Positions 12,101-24,100 of a stretch of DNA of 64,000 nt are shown here, piece by piece. Under the pieces are notes generated by a model. It did not search any database. It saw only the letters and a program-made list of their open reading frames with translations, and had not been told where the DNA came from. Location: contig NC_092644.1 in NCBI RefSeq assembly GCF_039555335.1, forward strand, positions 48,497,281 to 48,561,280. Direction: 5' to 3'. A program made the position numbers and the translations under genes. Source of the stretch: Amphiura filiformis (lineage: Eukaryota > Echinodermata > Ophiuroidea > Amphilepidida > Amphiuridae). Positions within the stretch are counted from its first letter, which is position 1, and each line of letters starts with the position of its first letter.

Positions 12101-15100
12101 AATTTTCGGGATTTTTCTTTCTCATCAATATCTACCACCACACAGAAAAAGAAAAAAATTGAAGAGGTGCTGCGGTGCACATCCCTGGAGTTGACATGGA
12201 ATGGGTCTATTTATATTTGTCAAATTTTGATGTGCAATAATTTTATATGTACCAGTGATGAAGTCTAATAAATAAATAAAATAAGTAAATAAAGTATGGT
12301 TTGATTTCAGAGCCTTATATAGACAATTTCTAGATGAAATGATCATAAAACCAGGAGCTGACCATTTAGGAGATGACAGGAAAGATGTCACATTTGAGGA
12401 TCATGTGAGTAATATTATAGCATAATGTGACCTGATCCCATGAAATGAGCATAAAGTTGCAAGTTGGTGGTCAGCCCCAGACCATGGTCCAGGTCACATA
12501 TATATGACTGTCCACGACAAATCAGGTGTAAAGTTGCAATTTTCAATATTTAGATTTTGAATTAGTTACAATGTACAAAAAAGCTGTAAAATGATTAATT
12601 GCTTGGTAAATAGACACTCAAATAGTCAATAATCCTCTTGAAGTTCCTTTGTTTCCTACTGACTAGAGGCCGTCAGTGTGACACCATTTTTGGTCATCTT
12701 GTGTGTTAATCAATAGTACAAAAGAAATCCTGTGATAACCAGGAGACTAGTACACAGATTTGCATCCATGACATAGGGAAATGCAACTGAAACGATTGAC
12801 CAGCTTTTACCCATACGATGGGGGAAAGGCTGATGGCCTCTAGTTTATTGAGCCTTGTCTGTCAATAGGGCCTGTTGACTTTACACCTGGCTCGTGGTGG
12901 ATGGTTACAATACATGTACATGTATATATCAAAACCAGAGAAGGTATCTATCAACAATGCCTGACAGCATGGCTTGTTGTGCTATCTTGTGGGTTCTTTA
13001 TAGTTGTTAATGGATTAAAAACTAGTATTAAAGGTTACTCATCGTACATCAATTTACATCAATAGTAAGTTACTGTATAAATGGTTATATGTAAATGGCT
13101 GCCTTATGTATGAAGGTGAGAATCCTGGTGAGCTATATAACTTTTGACGAGAGCGTATTTTAAGCGTACATCACATTTTTACTGTTTTGAAACACAGTTT
13201 GTCTCTGATTGGCTGCTGAGCTATGATGTGATCTGTTGCCGAGTGGAAGTTTATGAATGAACTTTGCACTGTACGCATTATTAGCTCCGACTTTGCAACA
13301 TCACGGTAGTACGCGCTCGTCAAACGTTTACAGCAAATTATTGTAGTGAGCAATTTGTGGTTTCGGCACAGTTTTGTTAACTTAAACTGGACGGAGTATA
13401 AGTTTTTAGCAGAACCTATTTTGTAAGCAAATTATTCCTTTACCCTCACTTTATAAGCAATGCTAGTAATTTCCTTGTGTATTTGTTTATAGCCATTAAG
13501 TACCAATTCTGATAGCCAATGGTCTCAATACTTCAAAGATAACGATGTACTGTTACAAATAGACAAGGATACCAGGTGAGTACAAGCTGGTTGGTACAGT
13601 CATACAGGCAATATGACAGCCATTTCCTGTCTGTGTTACTTTTTTTAAGCACATTGATTTAGAGTGTGCTACACACAGGTACAACACCAACACCTAGATG
13701 TTGATTCATAAGCCTCAGCACACTTCACCAGTTGTTGCTGACCTCTATGGCCCCATATCATTCCAAAAACCATTAAACAACAACACACACTCTAGACATT
13801 TCACAATTGACCACTGCATTCAGGAACAGAGTTTTGTATGGGTTACAACAAGACAATTAGCAGTAAGTTCCTTGTCCAGGGGGAATTTCAAGCTAAGTCA
13901 GTTTTTACATGAGAGTGTACTAACCACAACCAAGGTTCGAACCCACTACCTCTCGCACTATTGAGCTAACTTGACTGCTTGATATCTTTAATTGAGTTAG
14001 CTTGAAATTCCCCTGGACAAGGAACTTACTGGAAATTGTCTTGTTGTTACCCATACGAAACTTGGGGAGCTGATCATGGTTGTGAAAGTCAATTTGTGGG
14101 GCCGTAGTGGTCAGGGACAACCTGTAAAGTGTGCTGAGGCTTGTGGATAAATGTCTAGGCGTTGTGCCTGTGCGTAGCTCACTATAAATCACTGCGCTTT
14201 ATTTTTTAATCATTTCAAATTTGTACCAAATGCTAGAATTGCATTACACTCAGATATGGATATGTTAACCAGTGTGACAATCACAAGGTGGATATGATGC
14301 ACAGAGTGGATGCTGTACACAGAATGTATTTGATGTACACCAAGTGAACTTTGGAATCACTTGCTCACTTGGGCTGAATATAGCAACCACCACACTCTGT
14401 GCAAGATAACCACTCTACACTCTGCATATACCTGCCAGGGAAATAGCAATGGCATCTACCGGAAATAATAATGGTTAGATACAGAGCTCTAGGAAATATA
14501 ATTGTCTGGGATATATAATAATAATGATGAAGTTGATTTGATTTGATTTATATCAATCATCATACACAAAACAAGATATTTTTTAATCGAAGATTTTAGC
14601 TCAAAAATAGAAACATTGCATAAGCTTGTGTGACACAATAATAGACAAGCATTATGTTTATCAGTTACATTTTGTGTATGCTGCCCTCTATCAATGATAG
14701 CCAATGAAAATAGTCTGCAAAAAGATAAGAAATTTTGTTAGCAAGGGTGATATTAACTCATTAGCGCAACTTTGAAATCTGGTTTGACACTCCTGTTTAT
14801 TTTGAGAATGATGCATACTCCCAGAATAAAACGCAGCTTGTGGGTGACGTCAGAGAAAATATCTTACCTGTCCCAGAATCCTTTGCAACATGATGCATCA
14901 CCTCATTATATCAAATGACACTCCTATTATTTTGTACAGGTTCCCTTTGTTTTTATGTTGAGAAAAGACTGGCTAAACATGGTTCAATAGTCAAGAAATA
15001 AACATATTTTGTAAGATCTGGATGTGCTCTGTTCATCGAGGTACATTTCACCACTATCAATCCATGTTGCACTCGATAGCAAATCAGCACAGGAAATTAA

Positions 15101-18100
15101 AATGGGAGAAATGCATTGTGGGAAGTGCAAGATATCTGGTCTGGGGTGATGTGCCTTATTGTAAAACCTAGTCCAGCCACTCATTTATGTTTTGTTTCAT
15201 TTTTCAGACGGTTGCAACCTGATATAGGATTTTTTCAGCAAGCCACAGAATTCCCAAACCAAGCTCTACAAGATGCAGCAAATAATATAGAAACACTTAG
15301 AAAACGAGTAGAACACACAATGTTACAATCATCCGATGTAGCCAAGAATAGACTGGGCATTAATGTAAGTCATTCTAGAATTACTTATAATATAGAAACA
15401 CAAAACAAGTGGAGCACAAATTTACAATTCTAAAGTTTTCTTTATTGTTGTCTGTATACTTATGTATGTAATATGGGCCAGATGCCTTAAATTACTGTAT
15501 TAAAAGTCATAAGGTAAGAGCCAGTAAGATTACAGGAACTTTCTCAAGTGTTTAAGGATGCTTAAAATGGTTAATTTGATCTGGGCATAGGACTATGACA
15601 ACAACAACATATTGAGCCAGAACTTGATCCTAATCTTATTCCATTGCTTTGCCACAGATCACAAAGTGTAAAAACCTGCGTATATCATCAGACTTTGGGC
15701 ACGAGATATTACCAGAAGGCCAAGAGGCTCATTGGGAGGTGTTAGAAAGGGTACTCTTCATCTATGCTAAACTGAACCCTGGACAGAGTTATGTACAAGG
15801 CATGAATGAAATCATAGGACCAGTGTATTATGTGATGGCAAGAGATCCTGATGTGGAGTGGAGGGGTAAGTAGACTTATTGGTAGAACCAAAGAGTACCG
15901 AACTCTACCATGGTTGTGTGTGGATGGTAAAATAATGTACCACCGTCCAACTTTCACTCAAAATGTGTGGTTGTTTACATTCTGCTTGTAACATGTTGTG
16001 CAAGAATGTATGCTAAATGCTGCATGCGCAAACCTGTATAACACTCAAGACGCAAATTATCATTTAATTCGGGCTCTTGCTGATTAACTCTGGAGGTACA
16101 CTATTTGCCCTCAGTCCATGAGTGACAAACCAAGTATGGAGGATATACCATAGCGTTACACACAGGTAAATTTTGAGTCATACTCTTGGGGTTTAACCTC
16201 GTTGGCACACACACAACACAAACATACAAGCTTAAGAGCGAGTTGGTGCAGCAGTAGTTCCCTTGCCTTGTGCCACTTAGGTCCTGGGTTCAAGCCCCGG
16301 CCGTGCCCAAGGACTGTATGTGCATTTGGTTTATCCCAATTCCATGCTTGCTCTCGCACAGTTTCTCCAGGATCTCCAGTTTCCTCCTGCTTTCAAAAAT
16401 CGGTGATTAGTTGTTTGGTTATCAAACACTTCCTTCACCCAATGGAATTTGGGGAGCTGCACAGATAATTGGTATATGTTACAATCTTAGTGCAGATAGG
16501 TGTGCGCCAGTTTCGGCTGCAACTGGCATAGTTGATGCGATCTGATTGCAATGATTCACCATTGCAGGGAAATTCAAGCGCTTTGAATCCTTCAAGATCT
16601 GGAAAAAAGCGCAATATAAATCCGAATTTTATTTATTTTATTATTAAGGTTATGCTCAGGGTAAATTTAATGAAAATTTGCAAAGAGAGTACGGAGAACG
16701 ATCATGGTTACTCAGTGTAGTGTTGAGTTTAGGGAAATGCAACACCAGAAACAACATTTAATCTGATGATATATAAAAATTGCTGACAAGTAAGCATCTA
16801 TATAGCAATTGGAAAGTCAACACCAAAGGGTTGGTAAAGGTAATTTTCAGCTCCTCTGCACTGCTCATTAGCACCCTCTTTCTAGGTACAGGGCATGAAT
16901 GAAATCATAGGACCTGTATACTATATAATGGCAAAAGTTAGGCAAGTGCATGTATACAGGGACGTAAGTTTTCTGTATTTTTACAGAATTCAGGGTTTTT
17001 TGTAGTCCAGATTTACACATTTTCTTTTATTTTCAGCCCATTTTGGGCTTTTTAGCCCGAATTTACACGCCTTTTTCTGTATTTTCCATATTTTTTCTTC
17101 AGGGTACTTACATCCCTGATGTATAGTATACATGCACTTGCCTATCTTTTGCCATGGAAACAAAACTTGTGGGTGATTTTCCCATCTGACAACATAAGGT
17201 TTTATTTTACAAATCAATGTTTCCTATTTCCCTTTGTTATAGAGCATGCCGAGGCTGACACATTTTTCTGCTTTACCAACTTGATGTCACAAATCAGAGA
17301 CAACTTTATCAAATCACTAGACGACTCACCGGAAGGAATCAATGCCAAAATGATCAAACTCATGTTAATGATAAAGAAGTGTGATATCAAGGTAGGTTCC
17401 TTCACATCTGTCTGTCTGTCAGTATGTTACAGTGTCCATCCGTCTGTCCATCTATATGTTTCTGTCTCAATATTTCTCATGGTTTCTGATAAAAATCAAA
17501 ATTCCAAAATTTACAAACTTAAGTAAAGAAAGAAATATGAAATTATTATGCCTAAAGGTAATTTTCTTCCCAAATTATCAATTATAGCAAAAAAGAAAGA
17601 GCTTTGTATCTCCTTTTGTTGTGTTTTTTTTTCTTTTCGAAAGTTTGTCGTCCTCATCTTTGTCTTTCTATCTGTCTGTGTTTTGTTTCCCTGCTTTATT
17701 ATCTCCTCTCTCTCTATTAATTTTCCTTAAATTTTCAGCTCATTCGATATGTTGATTATCTCTGTTGCTCATAGATCACAGGGCAGCACAGTTTTTAAAT
17801 GACCTGCAATCTCTCAACAGTTGAGGCAAATATAAAAATGTCCAGGTTATTCAAAGAAATGTATTTGATACTTTGAATGGATCTTCATGCATTGGTTCTA
17901 TAAGAAAGATAACTTTCTAAGTACAGACTAGTTTGGCAGTTGAATTCAAGAAAGTCCTAAGTGGATAGAATTTTGAAAATAAATCTAATACTGGAACTTA
18001 CTTTTTGCAACTTTGATACATTGCATCTGGAACCACCAAACTTCATCAGGCAACTGAGCAGCTGGGCTGGTGACTCATTTGTCCAAAGTGGATTATAGCA

Positions 18101-21100
18101 AAGCACTTTAAAAAAACAAGCGCAGTGATTTATAGTGCGCTACACACAGGCACAATGCCTAGACGTTGATCCACAAGCCTCAGCACACTTTACAGGTTGT
18201 CGCTGACCACTACGGCCCCACATCATTCCATAAACCATTAAACAACAATTCAGGGACTTTGCTGCTACATGAGCGCACTCCCTAGACATTCCACAAATAA
18301 TCTTCGCAACCAGGATCAGCTCCCCGAGTTTCGTACGGGTTACAACAAGACAATTAGAAGTAAGTTCCTCGTCCAGGGGAATTTCAAGCTAACTCAATTT
18401 TTCCACGAGATCGTACTAGGCACCGCCAGGGTTCGAACCCTCAACCTCTCGCACCATAGTCGAACGCCTTATTGTTGAGCTAACTTGAAAAGCACTTACA
18501 ACCTTGCTGCATTTAATCAATTTGTCATCAACCATTTATTGTTTTCATGGCAGGTGTGGTTGCGATTCCAGGAGCAAGACTTGAAGATGGAATTTTTCAG
18601 TTTTAGATGGTTAACATTATTATTATCACAGGAATTTCCATTACCAGGTATGCAGACTTTTGTTGTGAATTTTGGGATAATTTAATACTATGTTATTATT
18701 AATATTTGTATAGCCTTATAGATAGAAACTGATAGCCTTGTACATAGAAATTGACACAGAAGAAATACAATAGAATACATTTGATTGTTCTATCCAACTG
18801 TTTAATCTTTATCTTGTAAAGATGTAAAGAGTTGCACTAAAACAAATAACCATATTCCACCGTGTTTGTATGTCCACCACCAGAGGATGATTTAAGCACT
18901 TCCCAGCAAGTCTTGCGGTTAGCACAGCTGTGTGAGTGAACATGACACCACTGCCCGCCCACTGCATACACACGTGCATGGTGAAATTTGAATTTTGACA
19001 GATATCTATCTATCTACTATACTAAAATAATAAGCGGTCTCTGTCTGTCTATCTGTCTGTCTGTCCGCTATGCGTTCCGCCGTGCTGCGACGCATCGATC
19101 CGATATTTGGGACATGGGTAGGTGCCGGGAAAAGCATGTTGACCGTGTGGTTTTGAAGGTCATCGGAGGTCAAGGTCAAAGGTCAAATTTTCAAACTTTG
19201 TCCGATCGGGCCCAAATTTGGTGGGTGGGACCCTTGATACAAGGGGAATATAGGGGCGAAATAAAATCGAGGTCAACCGAGGGCAAAGGTCATTACGGAG
19301 GGGTCAAATTTCAGGTGGAATCCTTTATATGAGGGGAGCATGAAAAACATTATATGGAGGTCATCCGAGGTCAAAGGTCAAAGGTCATGGATTTCAAACT
19401 TTGTCCTAACGGGCTCAAACTTGGTGGGTGGCATCCTCGATACAAAATTGAGGTCAGCCAGTGCTCTCACAGCATCAGGGCTCTCACAGCTGCAGGTGCA
19501 CTAGTCTATACTATAATAATCATAAGCTCTGTCTGTCCGTCTGTGTGTCTGTCCGGCTATACGTTTCGCCGCGCTTCGACGCATCGTTCCGATATTTCAC
19601 ACATAGATGGGTATCGGGCGGCGCTGTTTACCGGGTAGTTTCAAGGTCATCGGAGGTCAAGGTCAAAGGTCAAAATTTCAAACTTTGTCCGATCGGGCCC
19701 AAACTTGGTGGGTGCCATCCTTGATAGGAGGGGAATATAATACACGTGAAATAAAATCGAGATCAACCGGGGTCAAAGGTCATTACGGAGGGGTCAAATT
19801 TCAAACTTTGTCCGATCGGGCTCAAACTTGGTGGGTCGAAACCTTCGTATGAGGGGAGCATGAAAAACATTATATGGAGGTCATCCGAGGTCAAAGGTCA
19901 AAGGTCATGGATTTCAAACTTTGTCCTATCGGGCTCAAACTTCGTGGGTCGAAACCTTCGTATGAGGGGATCATGAAAAACATTATATGGAGGTCATCCG
20001 AGGTCAAAGGTCAAAGGTCATGGATTTCAAACTTTGTCCTATCGGGCTCAAACTTCGGGGGTGGAATCCTTGATACGAGGGGAATATATGCATAAAACAA
20101 AATTGAGGTCAACCGAGGTCAAAGGTCATGTAGGGGCTAAATTTAAACTTTGCCCTATTGGGCTTAAACTTGATAGGTGGAATCCTTCGTATGAGGGGAG
20201 CATGAAAAAAAGGTCATCTGGGGTCAAACAGTATCGCTATCATGCCAGTGCTCTCACAGCATCAGGGCTCTCACAGCTGCAGGTGCACTATACTAATAAA
20301 ATAATAAGCGGTCTCTATCTATCTGTGTATCTGTCTGTCTGTCCTGCTATGCGTTTCGCCGCACTTCGACGCATCGTGCTGAAATTTTGGATATAGGTAG
20401 GTATTGGGAAAAGCATGTTGGCCATGTGGTTTTGAGGGTCATCGGAGGTCAAGGTCAAAGGTCAAAATTTCAAACTTTGTCCAATCGGGCCCAAATTTGG
20501 TGGGTGCAATCCTTGATAGGAGGGGAATATAATGCTGAAATAAAATCAAGGTCAACCGAGGTCAAAGGTCATTACGGAGGGGTCAAATTTCAAACTTTGT
20601 CCAATCGGGCTCAAACTTGGTGGGTCGAAACCTTCGTACGAGGGGAGCATGAAAAACATTATATGGAGGTCAGCCGAGGTCAAAGGTCATGGATTTCAAA
20701 CTTTGTCCTATCGGGCTCAAAATTGGTGGGTGGAATCCTTGATGCGAGGGAATATATGCATAAAATATAATTGAGGTCAACCAAGGTCAAAGGTCATGTA
20801 GGGGCTAAAGTTAAACTTTGCCCTATTGGGCTTAAACTTGATAGGTGGAATCCTTTGTATGAGGGGGGCATGAAAAAAATTACACCAAGGTCATCTGGGG
20901 TCAAACAGAAATGCTATCATGCCAGTGCTCTCACAGCATCAGGGCTCTCACAGCTGCAGGTGCACTAGTACTAATAAAATAATGAGCTCTGTGTGTCTGT
21001 CCGGCAATGCGTTTTGCCGCGCTTCGACGCATCGTTCCAATATTTCGGACATAGATGGGTATCGGGCCGGCGCTGTTTATAGGGTAGTTTTCAAGGTCAT

Positions 21101-24100
21101 CAGAGGACAAAGGTCAAAGGTCATGGATTTCAAACTTTGTCTGATCGCGCCCAAAATTGGTGGGTAGAATCCTTGATAGGAGGGGAATATATGCGCAAAA
21201 TAAAATCGAGGTCAACCGAGGTCAAAGGTCATTACGGAGGGGTCAAATTTCAAACTTTGTCTGATCGGGCTCAAACTTGGTGGGTCGAAACCTTCGTAGG
21301 AGGGGAGCATGAAAAACATTATATGGAGGTCATCCGAGGTCAAAGGTCATGGATTTCAAACTTTGTCCTATCGGGCTCAAACTTGGTGAGTGGAATCCTT
21401 GATATGAGGGGAATATATGCGCAAAACAAAATTGAGGTCAACCGAGGTCAAAGGTCATGTAGGGGCTAAATTTAAACTTTGCCCTATTGGGCTTAAACTT
21501 GATAGGTGGAAACCTTCATATGAGGGGAGCATGAAAAAAATTACACCGAGGTCACAGGTCATCTGGGGTCAAACAGTATCGCTGTCATGCCAGTGCTCTC
21601 ACAGTATCAGGGCTCTCCCAGCTGCAGGTGCACTAGTATTTACAATAAAAACACCTTCAAAAGGTCGGTCGATTTCACATTTTATGTTATCTACAGAAGG
21701 TGTGAATTATCCTTCATGCATACATCACTTTAGATCTGAAATCGACCAACTAATAATGACACACGGGCAATTCTAAAACAACATCTTTTGCACAGAGTTC
21801 AATGGGGTTTGAAAAGTAAAGTGGCAGTTGAAACTCTAGTGAAAACACTTTTACAGTGCATGATGGGGCTTCCTTAAATCATCCTCTGGTCCACCACTGA
21901 TGAAAATGAAAATATTGCTTTACCGTGTGACCAGTTAACGTAGTATTTAGTGTATATGTAGCTCTAGTTAGAGCCACAACAAAATCCAGGCTGACAGAAT
22001 ATAATGTCTTTGGCATGTAGCACAATGTTGCCAACTAACATGCTTTTTGATGTGAAAATCTTTGATGTAGAAAATATAAAGTTAGTCTATGTAGTTTACA
22101 ATAATAAATTTGTAACACTGTACAAGTAGCATGTAGCCATTACAGCTCACCTGTCAAGCAATTATTTCGCAGCATGAAATCCACACAGGTGCATTGCACT
22201 ATTAGGCTGATTTCTTGGAATTGTTTCGGCCAACTCAAACTGGTGGTGTGATCTATTGAGCTATTTCAGTTGAATTCCATAAACCCACTAACTATGGAAG
22301 CCATGACCTTACTACATAGGGAGTGTAAATTTTAAATGGGATTACCTGAATTTGTGATTCCATTTGAAATCTACACTCCCTGTGTGGGAGATAAAGGTCA
22401 TGTCTTCCATAGGAGGTGTACAGGTTTCAACTGGAATGGCCCTATGAAGTCAGGATCAAAATTCAGTGATCATTGATAAAGTGTTCTCTTGCCAACTGTT
22501 TTCTTGTACACAGATTTAATTAGAATATGGGATTCCTTGTTTGCTGATGAGAGAAGACCTCAATTTCTTATTTGTGTGTGCTGTGCCATGATTATGTAAG
22601 TACAAACACCCCCCCCTTACCCCCCCACACGTAATGAGAGAAGACATCAATTTCTTATTTGTGTGTGCTGTGCCATGATTATGTAAGTACAAACACCCCC
22701 ACACACACACACCATGCCATGATCATGTATGTATAAACAGTGTGTGTTCAACACACAGTCAATTATCGCAAGAATAGAACAGGAGGCATACCAGACAAGA
22801 GGGTGTCATGACATGTTTTTACAATTATAACTGTATGTTCACTACAAGTTCCTTCAGAGGACTCAGAAGGATGTTTGGTCAGGGCCGGATTTACCATTGG
22901 GCCAGATGGGTCCGGGCCCAGGGATTTGGGAGCCCCAAAAAATTTGCCCTGCGCATCTGAAAAATACCCATGTTTTGGGCCAAAATATGGTAAAATTGCA
23001 CAATTTTGCACACTTCACCCGCACTAGCCTTTTATATAGCAATGTTCATGTTCATTTTGGGTATAAAATAGTCTGAAATTGAACTTTTTTTCGCTTGGCT
23101 TGCGCGCAATCCGCGCATATTGTAAAATCTGAACAATATATGCTCAGGGCCAAAAAAAAGTTAAATGTTTGTGGTAAACCAGTGTGCTTTCAAGTTTAGA
23201 CCCTCAAAAGTATAATAAAACCAACACACACCTGTTTGCTTTGCATGTCAACTAGAAACACACAACACACTATACATCTCTTCTCGACTAACTCTGGACT
23301 TAATGGTGGATTTATGAGCAAAATATTCTGCCAACCAGGGTCATCAATGGGGCAGAATCATGGTATCCTGTGAATAGTGATGACCGCTGGCGAAAATGGT
23401 TGTAGTTGTTTTGAAGAAGGCTTGACGAAAAATTCAAATATCACAGTTACACTCTTGTGGTTCTTGAGTTATGACATAAAGAGTGTTGAAGCAAAACATC
23501 TGCATAAAATGACACATATCTCAAGAACCACAATACATTTAGCAATTTTTGAAAGTGCATGTTTTGCGTTCCGTACCCATTCAAATTGTCAAGGTGTAGC
23601 ATTAATCCTCTAATCTAGACAATGAAAATTGATTTATGTTTTTTTAACGACCATGACTACTCCCACACACCTTTATGAAACAATATAAAGAACTGCATAT
23701 TCTTGTTTGGACATGTCTTATGAAAGTATTCTAGCTACATATTTAGGCCCAGTTCATACTTTTCAGAAAACAATGAATATTTGATGCAGCAAGTATTCGT
23801 TATTCAATCTATTTCCAGCCATGTTTAACTTCTACGAATGTTTGTTGACATAAAAAATTAGAAACTGAAAATGAATTGAAACAGATTAAAAACAAATAGA
23901 GAGTTCAGACTCAAAACGTGATATAGTTTTTACACCATTTTCATTATTTTCTGCATAAAGCCAGCCTGAATGCCAAGACCTGCCCCCCAGGGTGGGGGGG
24001 GGGGGTACTCAGTACAAATGACCATACAGGGACGTGCTGCAAATATGGGTAGCATTTTCAGCCTTTTGGTATATCAATGACCCCTTTTTCAAAGGGCTAT

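Larger units (their letters stand above)
10458..12310. other. TBC1D13 intron 4
   Basis: Contains one copy of a dispersed repeat (10470-10820), a CCCAGCAAACAC-family remnant (about 10870-11040) and a 1-kb fold-back (11192-12207). Confidence 0.7.
13576..15207. other. TBC1D13 intron 6
   Basis: Contains two SINE pieces in opposite orientation (13,643-14,203) and copy 2 of the dispersed repeat (14,840-15,145). Between 14,204 and 14,839 I see only AT-rich unique-looking sequence. Confidence 0.65.
15866..17242. other. TBC1D13 intron 8
   Basis: Contains a SINE (16,236-16,646), a partial copy of exon 8 (16,886-16,937) and an inverted repeat (16,928-17,155). Confidence 0.75.
18648..22513. other. TBC1D13 intron 10
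   Basis: Dominated by the tandem array at 19,011-21,637. A MITE-1 copy lies at 22,259-22,443. The rest (18,648-19,010 and 21,638-22,258) shows nothing recognisable. Confidence 0.75.

Noticed and set aside
11192-12207. Protein-coding frames of 60-146 residues inside the fold-back
   Set aside because: Frames in both arms mirror each other and match no domain; they follow from the inverted repeat.
19011-21637. CRISPR-like array
   Set aside because: The repeats are of uneven length without unique spacers of constant size, and the context is an animal intron.
19011-21776. Many overlapping 60-127 residue frames with repeated VRGQRS/RGQGQRSKFQTLS peptides
   Set aside because: They are translations of the AGGTCA-rich tandem array, in an intron, with no start context or known domain.
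22516-22710. 64-residue minus-strand frame with repeated NHGTAHTNKK
   Set aside because: It is the antisense of exon 11 and its duplicate; the peptide repeat comes from the 87-bp duplication.
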